Below, piece after piece: positions 6,291 to 13,019 of a stretch of DNA of 13,382 nucleotides. The notes beneath the pieces were generated by a model, which saw nothing but the letters and a program-made list of their open reading frames with translations, did no database searches and was not told where the DNA came from. The position numbers were made by a program, and so were the translations under genes. The stretch spans positions 1 to 13,382 of the forward strand of contig DASTUM010000090.1 in assembly GCA_035759665.1 (NCBI GenBank), in the 5' to 3' direction. Origin of the DNA: Micavibrio_A sp035759665 (lineage in GTDB: Bacteria > Pseudomonadota > Alphaproteobacteria > Micavibrionales > Micavibrionaceae). Within the stretch, counting starts at the first letter, position 1. Every line of letters begins with the position of its first letter.

Positions 6291-6369
6291 TCATCCTGAG
6301 CGCAGCGAAGGATCTCCCACACGCCACCTCAGCGCGAACCCACAAGATTCTTCGCTTTGCTCAGAATGA
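6291..6369. repeat. Imperfect inverted repeat of the CATCCTGAGCG family
   Basis: The left arm at 6291-6315 (TCATCCTGAGCG...GGATCT) and the right arm at 6345-6369 (AGATTCTTCGC...GAATGA) are inverse copies matching at 21 of 25 positions, with a 29-base loop. This is a second repeat type, distinct from the GTCATTGCG family, and similar elements are common between genes of many bacteria. It occupies most of the gap between the ntrX stop and the HAD gene start. A long RNA stem here could terminate or protect the ntrYX transcript. Confidence 0.7.
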
Positions 6370-6382
6370 CAAATGGCCGCAA

Positions 6383-7807
6383 TCAGATAGCGCGTTTCAA
6401 CCCATTGGCGGAAGCGGAATCTTCATCTCCCTTGTCGCCGTTGGACAGGTCGAGCGTTTTCAGCTTGCGGTGCAGCGCCGACCGCTCCATCCCCACATAG
6501 GCTGCCGTCTTGGAAATATTCCCGCCGAACCGGGCGAGCTGGCGCTCCAGATAATCCCGCTCGAACGCCTCGCGCGCCTCGCGCAGCGGATAGGTCAGAT
6601 AATCCTTCATCGCCGCCGTGCGGCCCTCGCCACTGGCGGGCGCCTCGCCGGTGATTTCCGGCGGCAGATGTTTCTTTTCGATCGGCTCCTTGTCGCCTGC
6701 GCCCATGATCATCACCCATTCGATGACGTTGCGGAGCTGGCGGACGTTGCCCGGCCAGTCGTAATTCTGTAGCGCAATGATCGCCCCTTGCGACACGGGC
6801 CGCGCCGGCTGCCCCGATTGCTTCGAATACAGCTTCACGAAATGTGCGGCGAGCGCGGCGATATCGTCGCGGCGCTGGCGCAGCGGCGGAATGGCGATAG
6901 GCACTACGTTCAGCCGGTAATATAAATCCTCCCTGAAATGGCCGCATCTGATAGCCTCGGCCATATTGCGCGCCGTCGAGGCGACCACACGCACATCGGC
7001 CTGCACCGGGTCGCGTCCCTTGACGCGCAGAAATTTCTGCTCCTGCAAAAACTTCACTATCCTGCTCTGCGTCTCCGGCGGAAGGTCGGACACTTCGTCG
7101 AGCAGCAGCGTGCCGCCCTGCGCCTGTTCCAGTGCGCCTTTCTGAACGCCGTTGGCGCCGTCCTCCACGCCGAACAACTCCGCCTCAAGGCTCTCGGGGT
7201 CCATGATCGCGCAATTCAGAGTGACGAACGGCATATCCTTGCGCGCCGACAATTTATGGAGCATTCGCGCCGCTATCTCCTTGCCCGCCCCGGCGTCGCC
7301 CGTAAACATCACGCGGCTGTTCGCCCCCGCTACCTTCTCGATGGCCTGTATGACGGCATTCATTCCGTTCGACCCGCCGATCATCTCCACCGGCGCATCG
7401 CGCTTTTCCTTCAGGGCTTCGTTCTCGCGGCGCAGGCGCGAAATCTCCATCGCCCGCTCGATCATCAAAAGCAGGCGGTCTGACTTGAACGGCTTTTCGA
7501 TGAAATCATACGCGCCGATCTTGATCGCCGACACGGCGGTTTCAATTGTGCCGTGTCCCGAAATCATAATGACGGGCAAATGCGGATATTTCTTTTTGAC
7601 GTTCTTGAGGATTTCCAGCCCGTCATGATCGCTGCCCTGAAGCCAGATATCGAGGATCATCAGATCGGGCGCCTTCGCGTCGATTTCCGCGTACGCTTTG
7701 CCCGACCCGTTCGCCTGACGCGTCGTATAGCCTTCGTCCTCCAGAATGCCTTTAATCAGCTTCCGGATATCGTTTTCGTCGTCGACGATGAGAATATCTA
7801 TACTCAT
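6383..7807 (-). CDS. ntrX: Nitrogen/redox response regulator NtrX
   Basis: A 474-residue NtrC-like response regulator, partner of NtrY. The receiver domain (1-120) has the acidic pocket DD at 9-10, phospho-acceptor Asp53 (ILDIW) and Lys105 (EKPF). The AAA+ domain (about 142-370) has Walker A GDAGAGKE (170-177), Walker B GGTLLLDEV (231-239) and the RQRRDD and WPGNVRQLRN (351-360) regions. The C-terminal Fis-type helix-turn-helix is at about 412-452. Between LFGVE and GALEQA, where NtrC-type activators carry the sigma-54-contacting GAFTGA loop, it reads DGANGVQK, so the motif is absent. This is known for alphaproteobacterial NtrX and suggests it does not activate sigma-54 polymerase in the classical way. 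Its ATG overlaps the ntrY stop by four bases (ATGA), so the two are translationally coupled. Confidence 0.95.
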   Translation of the reverse strand: MSIDILIVDDENDIRKLIKGILEDEGYTTRQANGSGKAYAEIDAKAPDLMILDIWLQGSDHDGLEILKNVKKKYPHLPVIMISGHGTIETAVSAIKIGAYDFIEKPFKSDRLLLMIERAMEISRLRRENEALKEKRDAPVEMIGGSNGMNAVIQAIEKVAGANSRVMFTGDAGAGKEIAARMLHKLSARKDMPFVTLNCAIMDPESLEAELFGVEDGANGVQKGALEQAQGGTLLLDEVSDLPPETQSRIVKFLQEQKFLRVKGRDPVQADVRVVASTARNMAEAIRCGHFREDLYYRLNVVPIAIPPLRQRRDDIAALAAHFVKLYSKQSGQPARPVSQGAIIALQNYDWPGNVRQLRNVIEWVMIMGAGDKEPIEKKHLPPEITGEAPASGEGRTAAMKDYLTYPLREAREAFERDYLERQLARFGGNISKTAAYVGMERSALHRKLKTLDLSNGDKGDEDSASANGLKRAI

Positions 7808-10131
7808 GCGGCCTTACTGTTCTTTTGCGTCGTTTTGTCCGGGATCGGGAGAACCAGCGTGACGGTCGCCCCGCCGAGGTCTTCCCATCCATCCAGTGAT
7901 TTTATCCACTCATTGGCGCCGATGACCAGACGCCCGCCATGGTCTTCCATAATTTTCTTCACGATGGCAAGCCCCAAACCCGTGCCGCGCGCTTTATGAG
8001 TTATATAAGGTTCCGCTAATCGTAACGGATCTTCGCCCTTGGGCAGGCCCAGGCCGCTGTCAGAAATGCAGATCACGCAGTTTTCACGCGCCGCGTCTGT
8101 GGTCAACAATACATTCAGGCGCGAAGTTCCCGCTTTTTCATGAATGGAATCGATCGCGTTCTGGATGATGTTGGTAAAAGCCTGCCGGATTTGCTGTTCA
8201 TCGCACAAAATCTGCAAATCGCCGGCCTTGTCGATCATGCGGAACTCGATATCCGCATGCGCTTCTTTTTCCAAAACCATCGTCTGGCGGATATGCATGG
8301 GAAGGTTCTCTTCCTTGAGGACGGGCTCCGGCATCCGCGCAAAATTTGAAAACTCGCTGACCATCCTGCCGATATCGCCGACATGGTTTATGATCGTGTC
8401 GGTCATCTCGGCAAAAGTTTCCTTGTCGCTCGTAATCTCTTTCAGGTATTTGCGCTTGAGCCGCTCCGCCGAAAGCTGAATCGGCGTCAGCGGGTTCTTG
8501 ATCTCGTGCGCGATCCGGCGGGCCACGTCGGCCCACGCCGAAACCCTCTGCGCCGATTGCAGTTCCGTGATGTCGTCGAACGTCAGAACCGCGCCCTCGC
8601 CCATCTTGTCGACCGAAATCCGCACAAGCAGAGTCCGGCGCGACATGTCCCGCGCCAGATGCGGTATCTCCGATTGCGTAATCTTTCCCGGCTTCGCCAG
8701 AGCCTGGTCGAGCGCGGACGAAATTTCCGGAAGCACATCGACGATATTCCGCCCCGTCACCTTATCCTGCGGCAAGCCGAACATATCGGCGGCCGACGTA
8801 TTGACGAGCGAAATCGTCCCCTTCTCGTCGATCCCGACGATCCCCGCCGTAACCCCCGCGAGCACAGCCTCGGTAAACCGGCGGCGCTGGTCGAGCTGGC
8901 GGTTCGCGCTCATAACCTCGTCGCGCTGCTCCTGGATCTGCATCGTCATGCGGTTGAACGACGTGGCCAAATAATCGAACTCGTCGATCTGCCCGCCTTC
9001 TTCGACCCGCGCTGTCAAATCACCCCCGCGCACCCGGTCCGACACCGTAATCAGCGCCCCGATCGGGCTGACTAGCTGCCGTGCAAGGATAATTCCGAAC
9101 CACGTCGCCGCCAGCAGGAACATAAACGCCACCACGATAAAGATCAGCGTGATCGTGACCATCAGCCCGGAATTTTTCTGCGCCAGCATCGTATAGGCCG
9201 ACGCCGCGTCCCGCGTTTTGTCGATCTGCGAAAGCACGTTCGGATCGACCATCCGCCCCACGAATAGATACGTATCCGCGAAATTGTTGAGCTTGACGAG
9301 CGCCCGCACCCGGTCTTCATACTTGCCCGTCATCAAAACGACTTCGCCGTCCTTCGCCTGATCGAGCATGAAGTTCGGCAAATCTTCGAAGGTCAGCGTG
9401 AATGTCAGCCCCGTGCGCGCCACGACGCGCCCGTTGCTTTCGAACATCATCGCCTCGGAGAGGTTGCGCATGAAAGCCTGCGTTTCGAGAAACCCGTCGA
9501 ACTTTTCCTTGTCCTCATAAAACAGCGCCGACTGGCGATCGAGGTCGTTCGCCATGGCGAGAATGTCGGCCTTGATGACCTGCTGGTGTTCCTCCAGATA
9601 GGATTGCGCCACAAGTTGCGCCGAATCCACCGCCGTCCGCACCCGATCCGAAAACCACGCCTGCACGCCGAAATGGAAGAAGAACGTCGAAAAAATCGCC
9701 ATGATGACGGCGGGCGCCGCCGCCATGATCGAGAAGATCACGACAAGCCGGATATGCAGCTTCGATCCGGCAAGCCCTCTCCGCCGCCCGCTGAGCAGCT
9801 TCGCAAACCGCCGCGCAATCAGCCCTGCCAGCAAAATCATAAATACGAGATCGAGGTTGAGCAGCCAGATCACCGTGTTCGGGTCGTTCCCGAACGGCGG
9901 CGTCTCCGAGAGCGCCGCATAGGTCGCAAACCCGCTTGCCGTGATGGCCAGGAGCAGGATCAGGGCGAGCCGCCCGCTCCACCCTTTGCGGAACAAAAAC
10001 TTGCTGATTTTGCCGATCCCGCTATCGGCCCCGACGGTGGCCGTTTCAAGCGTACGCCAAAAAGCCGTTCCGCCCCTGCGGGAGGGGCGTAAAATCTCGG
10101 TTTCCTGCTGGCTTTGCGGCGTCAATGACAT
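7804..10131 (-). CDS. ntrY: Sensor histidine kinase NtrY
   Basis: A 775-residue inner-membrane histidine kinase, cognate to NtrX, implicated in nitrogen, redox and envelope control in alphaproteobacteria. Transmembrane helices lie at about 53-73, 86-106, 127-150 and 323-349; residues about 155-320 form the large extracytoplasmic sensor region. Then follow HAMP (about 350-402), PAS (about 420-525), HisKA with AHEIKNPLTPIQLSAERLKR (phospho-acceptor His542), and the ATPase domain with N-box NIIQNAIDSI (654-663), G1 DSGLGLP (691-697) and G2 GTGLGLAIVKK (716-726). All key residues are present and the length is normal for NtrY. It is divergent from ispDF across 71 bases, without ntrBC upstream. A possible ribosome binding site, AAAAGG, is 13 bases before the ATG, slightly far. 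Confidence 0.95.
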   Translation of the reverse strand: MSLTPQSQQETEILRPSRRGGTAFWRTLETATVGADSGIGKISKFLFRKGWSGRLALILLLAITASGFATYAALSETPPFGNDPNTVIWLLNLDLVFMILLAGLIARRFAKLLSGRRRGLAGSKLHIRLVVIFSIMAAAPAVIMAIFSTFFFHFGVQAWFSDRVRTAVDSAQLVAQSYLEEHQQVIKADILAMANDLDRQSALFYEDKEKFDGFLETQAFMRNLSEAMMFESNGRVVARTGLTFTLTFEDLPNFMLDQAKDGEVVLMTGKYEDRVRALVKLNNFADTYLFVGRMVDPNVLSQIDKTRDAASAYTMLAQKNSGLMVTITLIFIVVAFMFLLAATWFGIILARQLVSPIGALITVSDRVRGGDLTARVEEGGQIDEFDYLATSFNRMTMQIQEQRDEVMSANRQLDQRRRFTEAVLAGVTAGIVGIDEKGTISLVNTSAADMFGLPQDKVTGRNIVDVLPEISSALDQALAKPGKITQSEIPHLARDMSRRTLLVRISVDKMGEGAVLTFDDITELQSAQRVSAWADVARRIAHEIKNPLTPIQLSAERLKRKYLKEITSDKETFAEMTDTIINHVGDIGRMVSEFSNFARMPEPVLKEENLPMHIRQTMVLEKEAHADIEFRMIDKAGDLQILCDEQQIRQAFTNIIQNAIDSIHEKAGTSRLNVLLTTDAARENCVICISDSGLGLPKGEDPLRLAEPYITHKARGTGLGLAIVKKIMEDHGGRLVIGANEWIKSLDGWEDLGGATVTLVLPIPDKTTQKNSKAA

Positions 10132-10140
10132 AAGCCGGAA

Positions 10141-10195
10141 TTGACCTTTTCAGTTTTAAAGACTATCCAATGTCTGGCCCGAAAACGCAAGGGGA
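10141..10195 (+). promoter_or_regulatory. Candidate ispDF promoter and ribosome binding site in the divergent ntrY-ispDF gap
   Basis: TTGACC at 10141-10146 matches the -35 consensus at five of six positions and is followed, after exactly 17 bases, by TATCCA at 10164-10169, a weaker -10. AAGGGGA at 10189-10195 lies seven bases before the ispDF ATG. Together they imply a leader of about 27 bases. The ntrY promoter must share the same 71-base gap (10132-10202), but I could find no convincing one. Confidence 0.42.
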
Positions 10196-10202
10196 TTAGA
10201 AT

Positions 10203-11369
10203 ATGTCAAAAGATAGCCGGGCAGGCTTCCACGTCCTCATTCCCGCCGCCGGAACCGGCGCGCGGACGGGCCTCGCCGTTCCCAAACAATACCGCGTGAT
10301 CGGCGGAAAAATGATCCTGCGTCACACGATAGAAAAATTCTTGGGAATTCAGGGCCTTAAATCCCTGCGCGTCATTATCGATCCACGACACGCCGATTTG
10401 TATCATGAGGCGGTTCAAGGCCTCGATCTCCCCCCGCCTGTCCACGGTGCCGACACGCGCAAACGCAGCGTTTATAACGGCCTGTCTGCCTTCTCTAAGA
10501 AAGAAGATGAAGACATTATCCTGATCCATGACGCGGCCCGCCCGTTCGTCTCCGCCGACTCCGTGTGCACCGTGGTCGCCGCCATGGAAACCGCCCAGGC
10601 CGCAACCCTCGTTTCCCCCGTCGCCGACACTTTGGTCGATCCCGACTATAACCGCCTCGACCGCGACCGCATCAGCTCCGTACAAACTCCCCAGGCCTTC
10701 CGCATCGGCGCGTTGAAAACCGCGCACGAAAAATTCGAATACGACAATTCCTTCACCGACGACGCCGGACTCATCGCGGCCATGGGCGGCAAAATCACCC
10801 TCGTCCCCGGCAGCCACGAAAACTTCAAGATCACGAGCGCGGGCGACATGGCCATGGCCGAAAAACTTCTGGCGGGCGCCACCGAAACCCGCACCGGCTT
10901 CGGCTACGACGTCCACGCCTTCGACCCCGCGCCGGCAAGCTTCATCCGCCTCGGCGGCATCGACATCCCGCATGACCGCAAACTCCTCGGCCATTCCGAC
11001 GCCGACGTCCTCCTCCACGCTCTCACCGACGCGCTGCTCGGCACCATCGGCGAAGGCGATATCGGCCAGCTTTTTCCGCCCTCGGACATGCGCTGGAAAA
11101 ACGCCGACAGCGAAATCTTCGTCGCGGAAGCCGTTCGCCGCGTCCATGCGCGCGGGGGAAAAATCATCCACGCCGATCTCACCCTGATCGCCGAAGCGCC
11201 AAAGATCGGCCCGCACCGTGAAAAAATGATCGTACGCATCGCTTCCATGCTCAGCCTCACCCCTGACCGCATCGGCCTCAAAGCCACCACCTCCGAAGGC
11301 CTAGGCTTCACAGGCCGCAGCGAAGGCCTCGTAGCACAAGCCGTCGCCAGCATCACCCTCCCTGTCTAA
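10203..11369 (+). CDS. ispDF: Bifunctional IspDF, MEP isoprenoid pathway
   Basis: A 388-residue fusion of two MEP-pathway enzymes. Residues 1-228 are IspD, 2-C-methyl-D-erythritol 4-phosphate cytidylyltransferase: PAAGTGAR (14-21) and PKQY (27-30) bind CTP, then IHDAARPF (108-115), TPQAF (162-166), TDDAG (185-189) and a GSHENFKIT segment (203-211). Residues 230-388 are IspF, the cyclodiphosphate synthase: GFGYDVHAF (232-240) with metal ligands Asp236 and His238, HSDADVLLHALTDALLG (264-280) with His272, and ATTSEGLGFTGRSEG (361-375). IspE, the intervening step, is not in the window. The fusion is typical of alphaproteobacteria and some epsilonproteobacteria. The start is supported by AAGGGGA seven bases upstream. 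It is divergent from ntrY; pgpA follows after 150 bases containing a dispersed repeat. Confidence 0.97.
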   Translation: MSKDSRAGFHVLIPAAGTGARTGLAVPKQYRVIGGKMILRHTIEKFLGIQGLKSLRVIIDPRHADLYHEAVQGLDLPPPVHGADTRKRSVYNGLSAFSKKEDEDIILIHDAARPFVSADSVCTVVAAMETAQAATLVSPVADTLVDPDYNRLDRDRISSVQTPQAFRIGALKTAHEKFEYDNSFTDDAGLIAAMGGKITLVPGSHENFKITSAGDMAMAEKLLAGATETRTGFGYDVHAFDPAPASFIRLGGIDIPHDRKLLGHSDADVLLHALTDALLGTIGEGDIGQLFPPSDMRWKNADSEIFVAEAVRRVHARGGKIIHADLTLIAEAPKIGPHREKMIVRIASMLSLTPDRIGLKATTSEGLGFTGRSEGLVAQAVASITLPV

Positions 11370-11383
11370 CCCCCACCTACCCC

Positions 11384-11440
11384 GTCATTGCGAGGAGCTC
11401 TGCGTAGCCTTGGCGAAGCAGGGCGCCGCGGCAATCCAGA
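11384..11440 (+). repeat. Dispersed repeat, copy 3 (long core)
   Basis: The same constant ends as the other copies, GTCATTGCGAGGAG and GCGGCAATCCAGA, but the core is about 30 bases. Within it, CTCTGCGTAGCC and GGCGAAGCAGGG are imperfect inverse arms, so the core forms its own hairpin. It fills much of the gap between ispDF and pgpA. Confidence 0.72.
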
Positions 11441-11507
11441 ATCCCCACTGAGAAACTAAAAACTCTACATACTCCGCGTCCCTGTGGTTTAACCCCTTAA
11501 AACACGC

Positions 11508-11513
11508 TACAAT
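11508..11513 (+). promoter_or_regulatory. Candidate pgpA -10 box, suggesting a leaderless mRNA
   Basis: TACAAT (11508-11513) matches the -10 consensus at five of six positions and ends six bases before the pgpA ATG at 11520, so transcription would begin at or very near the start codon. No Shine-Dalgarno sequence is seen there. The expected -35 area (GGTTTA or TGGTTT) is poor. A small dyad TTTAA-CCCC-TTAAA (11488-11501) lies in the spacer region. Confidence 0.35.
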
Positions 11514-11519
11514 TGCCCC

Positions 11520-12023
11520 ATGAAACTCACCCTACCCGACCCCGAACTCATCAAAAAACTGGATTTCAAAAATCCCGCGATCTGGCTCGCCACATGGTTC
11601 GGCTGCGGCCTGATGCGCCCCGGCCCCGGCACATGGGGAACTATCGGCGGCCTGCCACTCGGCCTTATCCTGCTCGTCGGCGGTGAATTGTACCTGATCG
11701 CCGGCATCATGCTGATCTTCACCCTCGGCCTCTGGGCCACGCGCAAATTCGAAGCTATGACCGAAACCCACGACAATTCCATGATCGTCATCGACGAAGT
11801 CGCCGGGATCATGATCGCGCTCTTGGGAAGCACGCTCTCGCCAGTGTCCATTCTTCTCGCCTTCGCCCTGTTCCGCTTCTTCGACATTTTGAAACCGTGG
11901 CCCATCCGCGCGCTCGACCGGAACGTAAACGGCCCTCTGGGCGTTATGATCGATGACGTCGCAGCGGGTTTCGCCGCAGCGGCCTGTTTATACTGGATAA
12001 ATCATTATGCACTCATTGGTTGA
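11520..12023 (+). CDS. pgpA: Phosphatidylglycerophosphatase A
   Basis: A 167-residue membrane enzyme that removes the terminal phosphate of phosphatidylglycerophosphate to give phosphatidylglycerol. Family signatures in order: GPGTWGT (35-41), the IDEVAGIMIAL motif (91-101), FRFFDILKPWPIR (118-130) and GVMIDDVAAG (141-150), whose acidic residues form the magnesium site. Hydrophobic segments lie at about 42-72, 94-120 and 146-162. Length is normal. The ATG at 11520 has no visible Shine-Dalgarno; a candidate -10 six bases upstream suggests a leaderless transcript. Its last 17 bases overlap pncC in another frame, so the two are co-transcribed. Confidence 0.93.
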   Translation: MKLTLPDPELIKKLDFKNPAIWLATWFGCGLMRPGPGTWGTIGGLPLGLILLVGGELYLIAGIMLIFTLGLWATRKFEAMTETHDNSMIVIDEVAGIMIALLGSTLSPVSILLAFALFRFFDILKPWPIRALDRNVNGPLGVMIDDVAAGFAAAACLYWINHYALIG

Positions 12024-12492
12024 AGAATTATCGCTCCTGCTCACGCAAAAGAACATGCGCCTCGCCACTGCCGAATCCTGCACGGGCGGGATGATCGCGG
12101 CGGCGATGACGGACCGCTCCGGCTCATCCGCCGTCTTCGAGCGCGGTTACGTCACTTACTCGAACGAAGCGAAAATCGAGGAACTCGGCGTTAAATCCGA
12201 AACCATTGAAACACACGGCGCCGTTTCCGAACAAACCGCCGCCGAGATGGCCAAGGGCGCGCTCAAACACAGCCACGCCGACATCGCCCTCTCAGTCACT
12301 GGAATCGCCGGCCCCAACGGCGGCACGGAAGAAAAACCCGTCGGCCTCGTCTATATCGGCCTCGCGCTCCAGAACAAAGAACCGCACATCGTCAAAAACA
12401 ATTTCGACGGCGACCGCACAACCATCCGCCAGGCCACGGTCGAAAAAGCGTTGGAATTGCTGATAGACATCTTAAGCACCAAACCCGCCTGA
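12007..12492 (+). CDS. pncC: Nicotinamide-nucleotide amidase, CinA C-terminal family
   Basis: A 161-residue stand-alone CinA C-terminal domain; the N-terminal MoCF-like half of full CinA is absent. In characterised members this domain deamidates nicotinamide mononucleotide to nicotinic acid mononucleotide, recycling NAD by-products. Signatures: TAESCTGGMIAA (21-32) with the probable catalytic Ser24, GYVTYSNEAK (47-56), GAVSE (71-75) and VTGIAGPNGGTEEKPVG (97-113). The start lies inside the pgpA 3' end (17-base overlap) without a strong ribosome binding site, which points to coupled translation. It is convergent with ratA, with a dispersed repeat in the 65-base gap. It is often annotated simply as cinA; the shorter form is common in alphaproteobacteria. 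Confidence 0.93.
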   Translation: MHSLVEELSLLLTQKNMRLATAESCTGGMIAAAMTDRSGSSAVFERGYVTYSNEAKIEELGVKSETIETHGAVSEQTAAEMAKGALKHSHADIALSVTGIAGPNGGTEEKPVGLVYIGLALQNKEPHIVKNNFDGDRTTIRQATVEKALELLIDILSTKPA

Positions 12493-12503
12493 CACTCCAG
12501 GCT

Positions 12504-12551
12504 GTCATTGCGAGGACCCCGGACTTGATCCGAGGGACGCGGCAATCCAGA
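12504..12551 (+). repeat. Dispersed repeat, copy 4 (substituted hairpin core)
   Basis: Constant ends GTCATTGCGAGGA and GCGGCAATCCAGA surround a different core, CCCCGGACTTGATCCGAGGG, in which CGGA and TCCG pair around CTTGA and the outer C and G runs can extend the stem. The core resembles another intergenic repeat type seen in alphaproteobacteria (CCGGACTTGATCCGG), so this copy looks like a mosaic. It lies between convergent pncC and ratA and may serve as a shared terminator. Confidence 0.74.
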
Positions 12552-12557
12552 AAGAGC

Positions 12558-13019
12558 TCAGCCCGGAACGGAATTCGTATCCCCCGTCCCATAAAGCGCC
12601 TCAGCCCGCGCCTCGAACGCCGACACCATGCGCTTCACCACCTCATTGAAAAACATATTGGCAAGCGTCTGCAACGCAACATTGGAAAATTCAAACTCCA
12701 CCGTAAAGTCGATCAGACAGGAATTGTCCGGCTGCCTGATAAACTGCCACCGATTCCTAAGATTTTTAAGCGGCCCCTTGAGATATTCTATCTGGATGAC
12801 ATGCGGACGTTCCGTCACCACCCTCGATGAAAACCGCTCGCGGAACATTCTATATCCCACGATGAGATCGGCGTAAAAAACACCCGCGCCCTCGCGTTTA
12901 TTAACACGGCTGGCGATACACCACGGCAAAAATTCCTGATATCTGCCCACATCGGCCACAAGATCGAACATCTGCTCCGGCGTATAGGAAAGCTGCCTTT
13001 GCTCGATATGCTTGAGCAT
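12558..13019 (-). CDS. ratA: RatA / COQ10-like START-domain protein
   Basis: A 153-residue soluble START-like (SRPBCC, polyketide cyclase/COQ10) protein. It has the usual opening LSYTPEQMFDLVADVGRYQEFLPWC (residues 10-34), a central GYRMFRERFSSRV (55-67), GPLKNLRNRWQF (82-93) and the long C-terminal helix from about 115 to 143 containing NEVVKRMVSAFEARA. Members are either coenzyme Q-binding COQ10 homologues supporting respiration or RatA, reported in E. coli to block ribosome subunit joining; sequence alone does not decide and no antitoxin partner (RatB) gene is adjacent. The ATG follows directly after the stop codon of the upstream membrane-protein gene, which suggests one transcript. In alphaproteobacteria this gene often follows lipA; here it follows a polysaccharide ligase-like gene. 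Confidence 0.9.
   Translation of the reverse strand: MLKHIEQRQLSYTPEQMFDLVADVGRYQEFLPWCIASRVNKREGAGVFYADLIVGYRMFRERFSSRVVTERPHVIQIEYLKGPLKNLRNRWQFIRQPDNSCLIDFTVEFEFSNVALQTLANMFFNEVVKRMVSAFEARAEALYGTGDTNSVPG

Noticed and set aside
5861..6772. 303-codon plus-strand frame across HAD, the repeat and ntrX
   Set aside because: It spans two well-supported genes and the intergenic repeat on the other strand and has no recognisable domain.
7900..7912. Third DnaA box, TTATCCACT, inside ntrY
   Set aside because: It deviates at the last base and lies in coding sequence far from the other two.
8383..9075. 230-codon plus-strand frame inside ntrY
   Set aside because: Opposite strand of the HAMP-PAS-HisKA coding region; Arg/His/Leu-rich shadow.
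10206..11216. Long minus-strand open frame (336 codons) opposite ispDF
   Set aside because: It is the antisense shadow of a complete IspDF with all motifs; composition is low-complexity G/A/V/D-rich, typical of the opposite strand of GC-rich genes.
2908..12551. CRISPR array
   Set aside because: The repeats are kilobases apart, in separate intergenic gaps, with no regular spacers and no cas genes.
12558..13019. RatA-RatB toxin-antitoxin system
   Set aside because: No ratB-like gene is adjacent and alphaproteobacterial members are more likely COQ10-type proteins.
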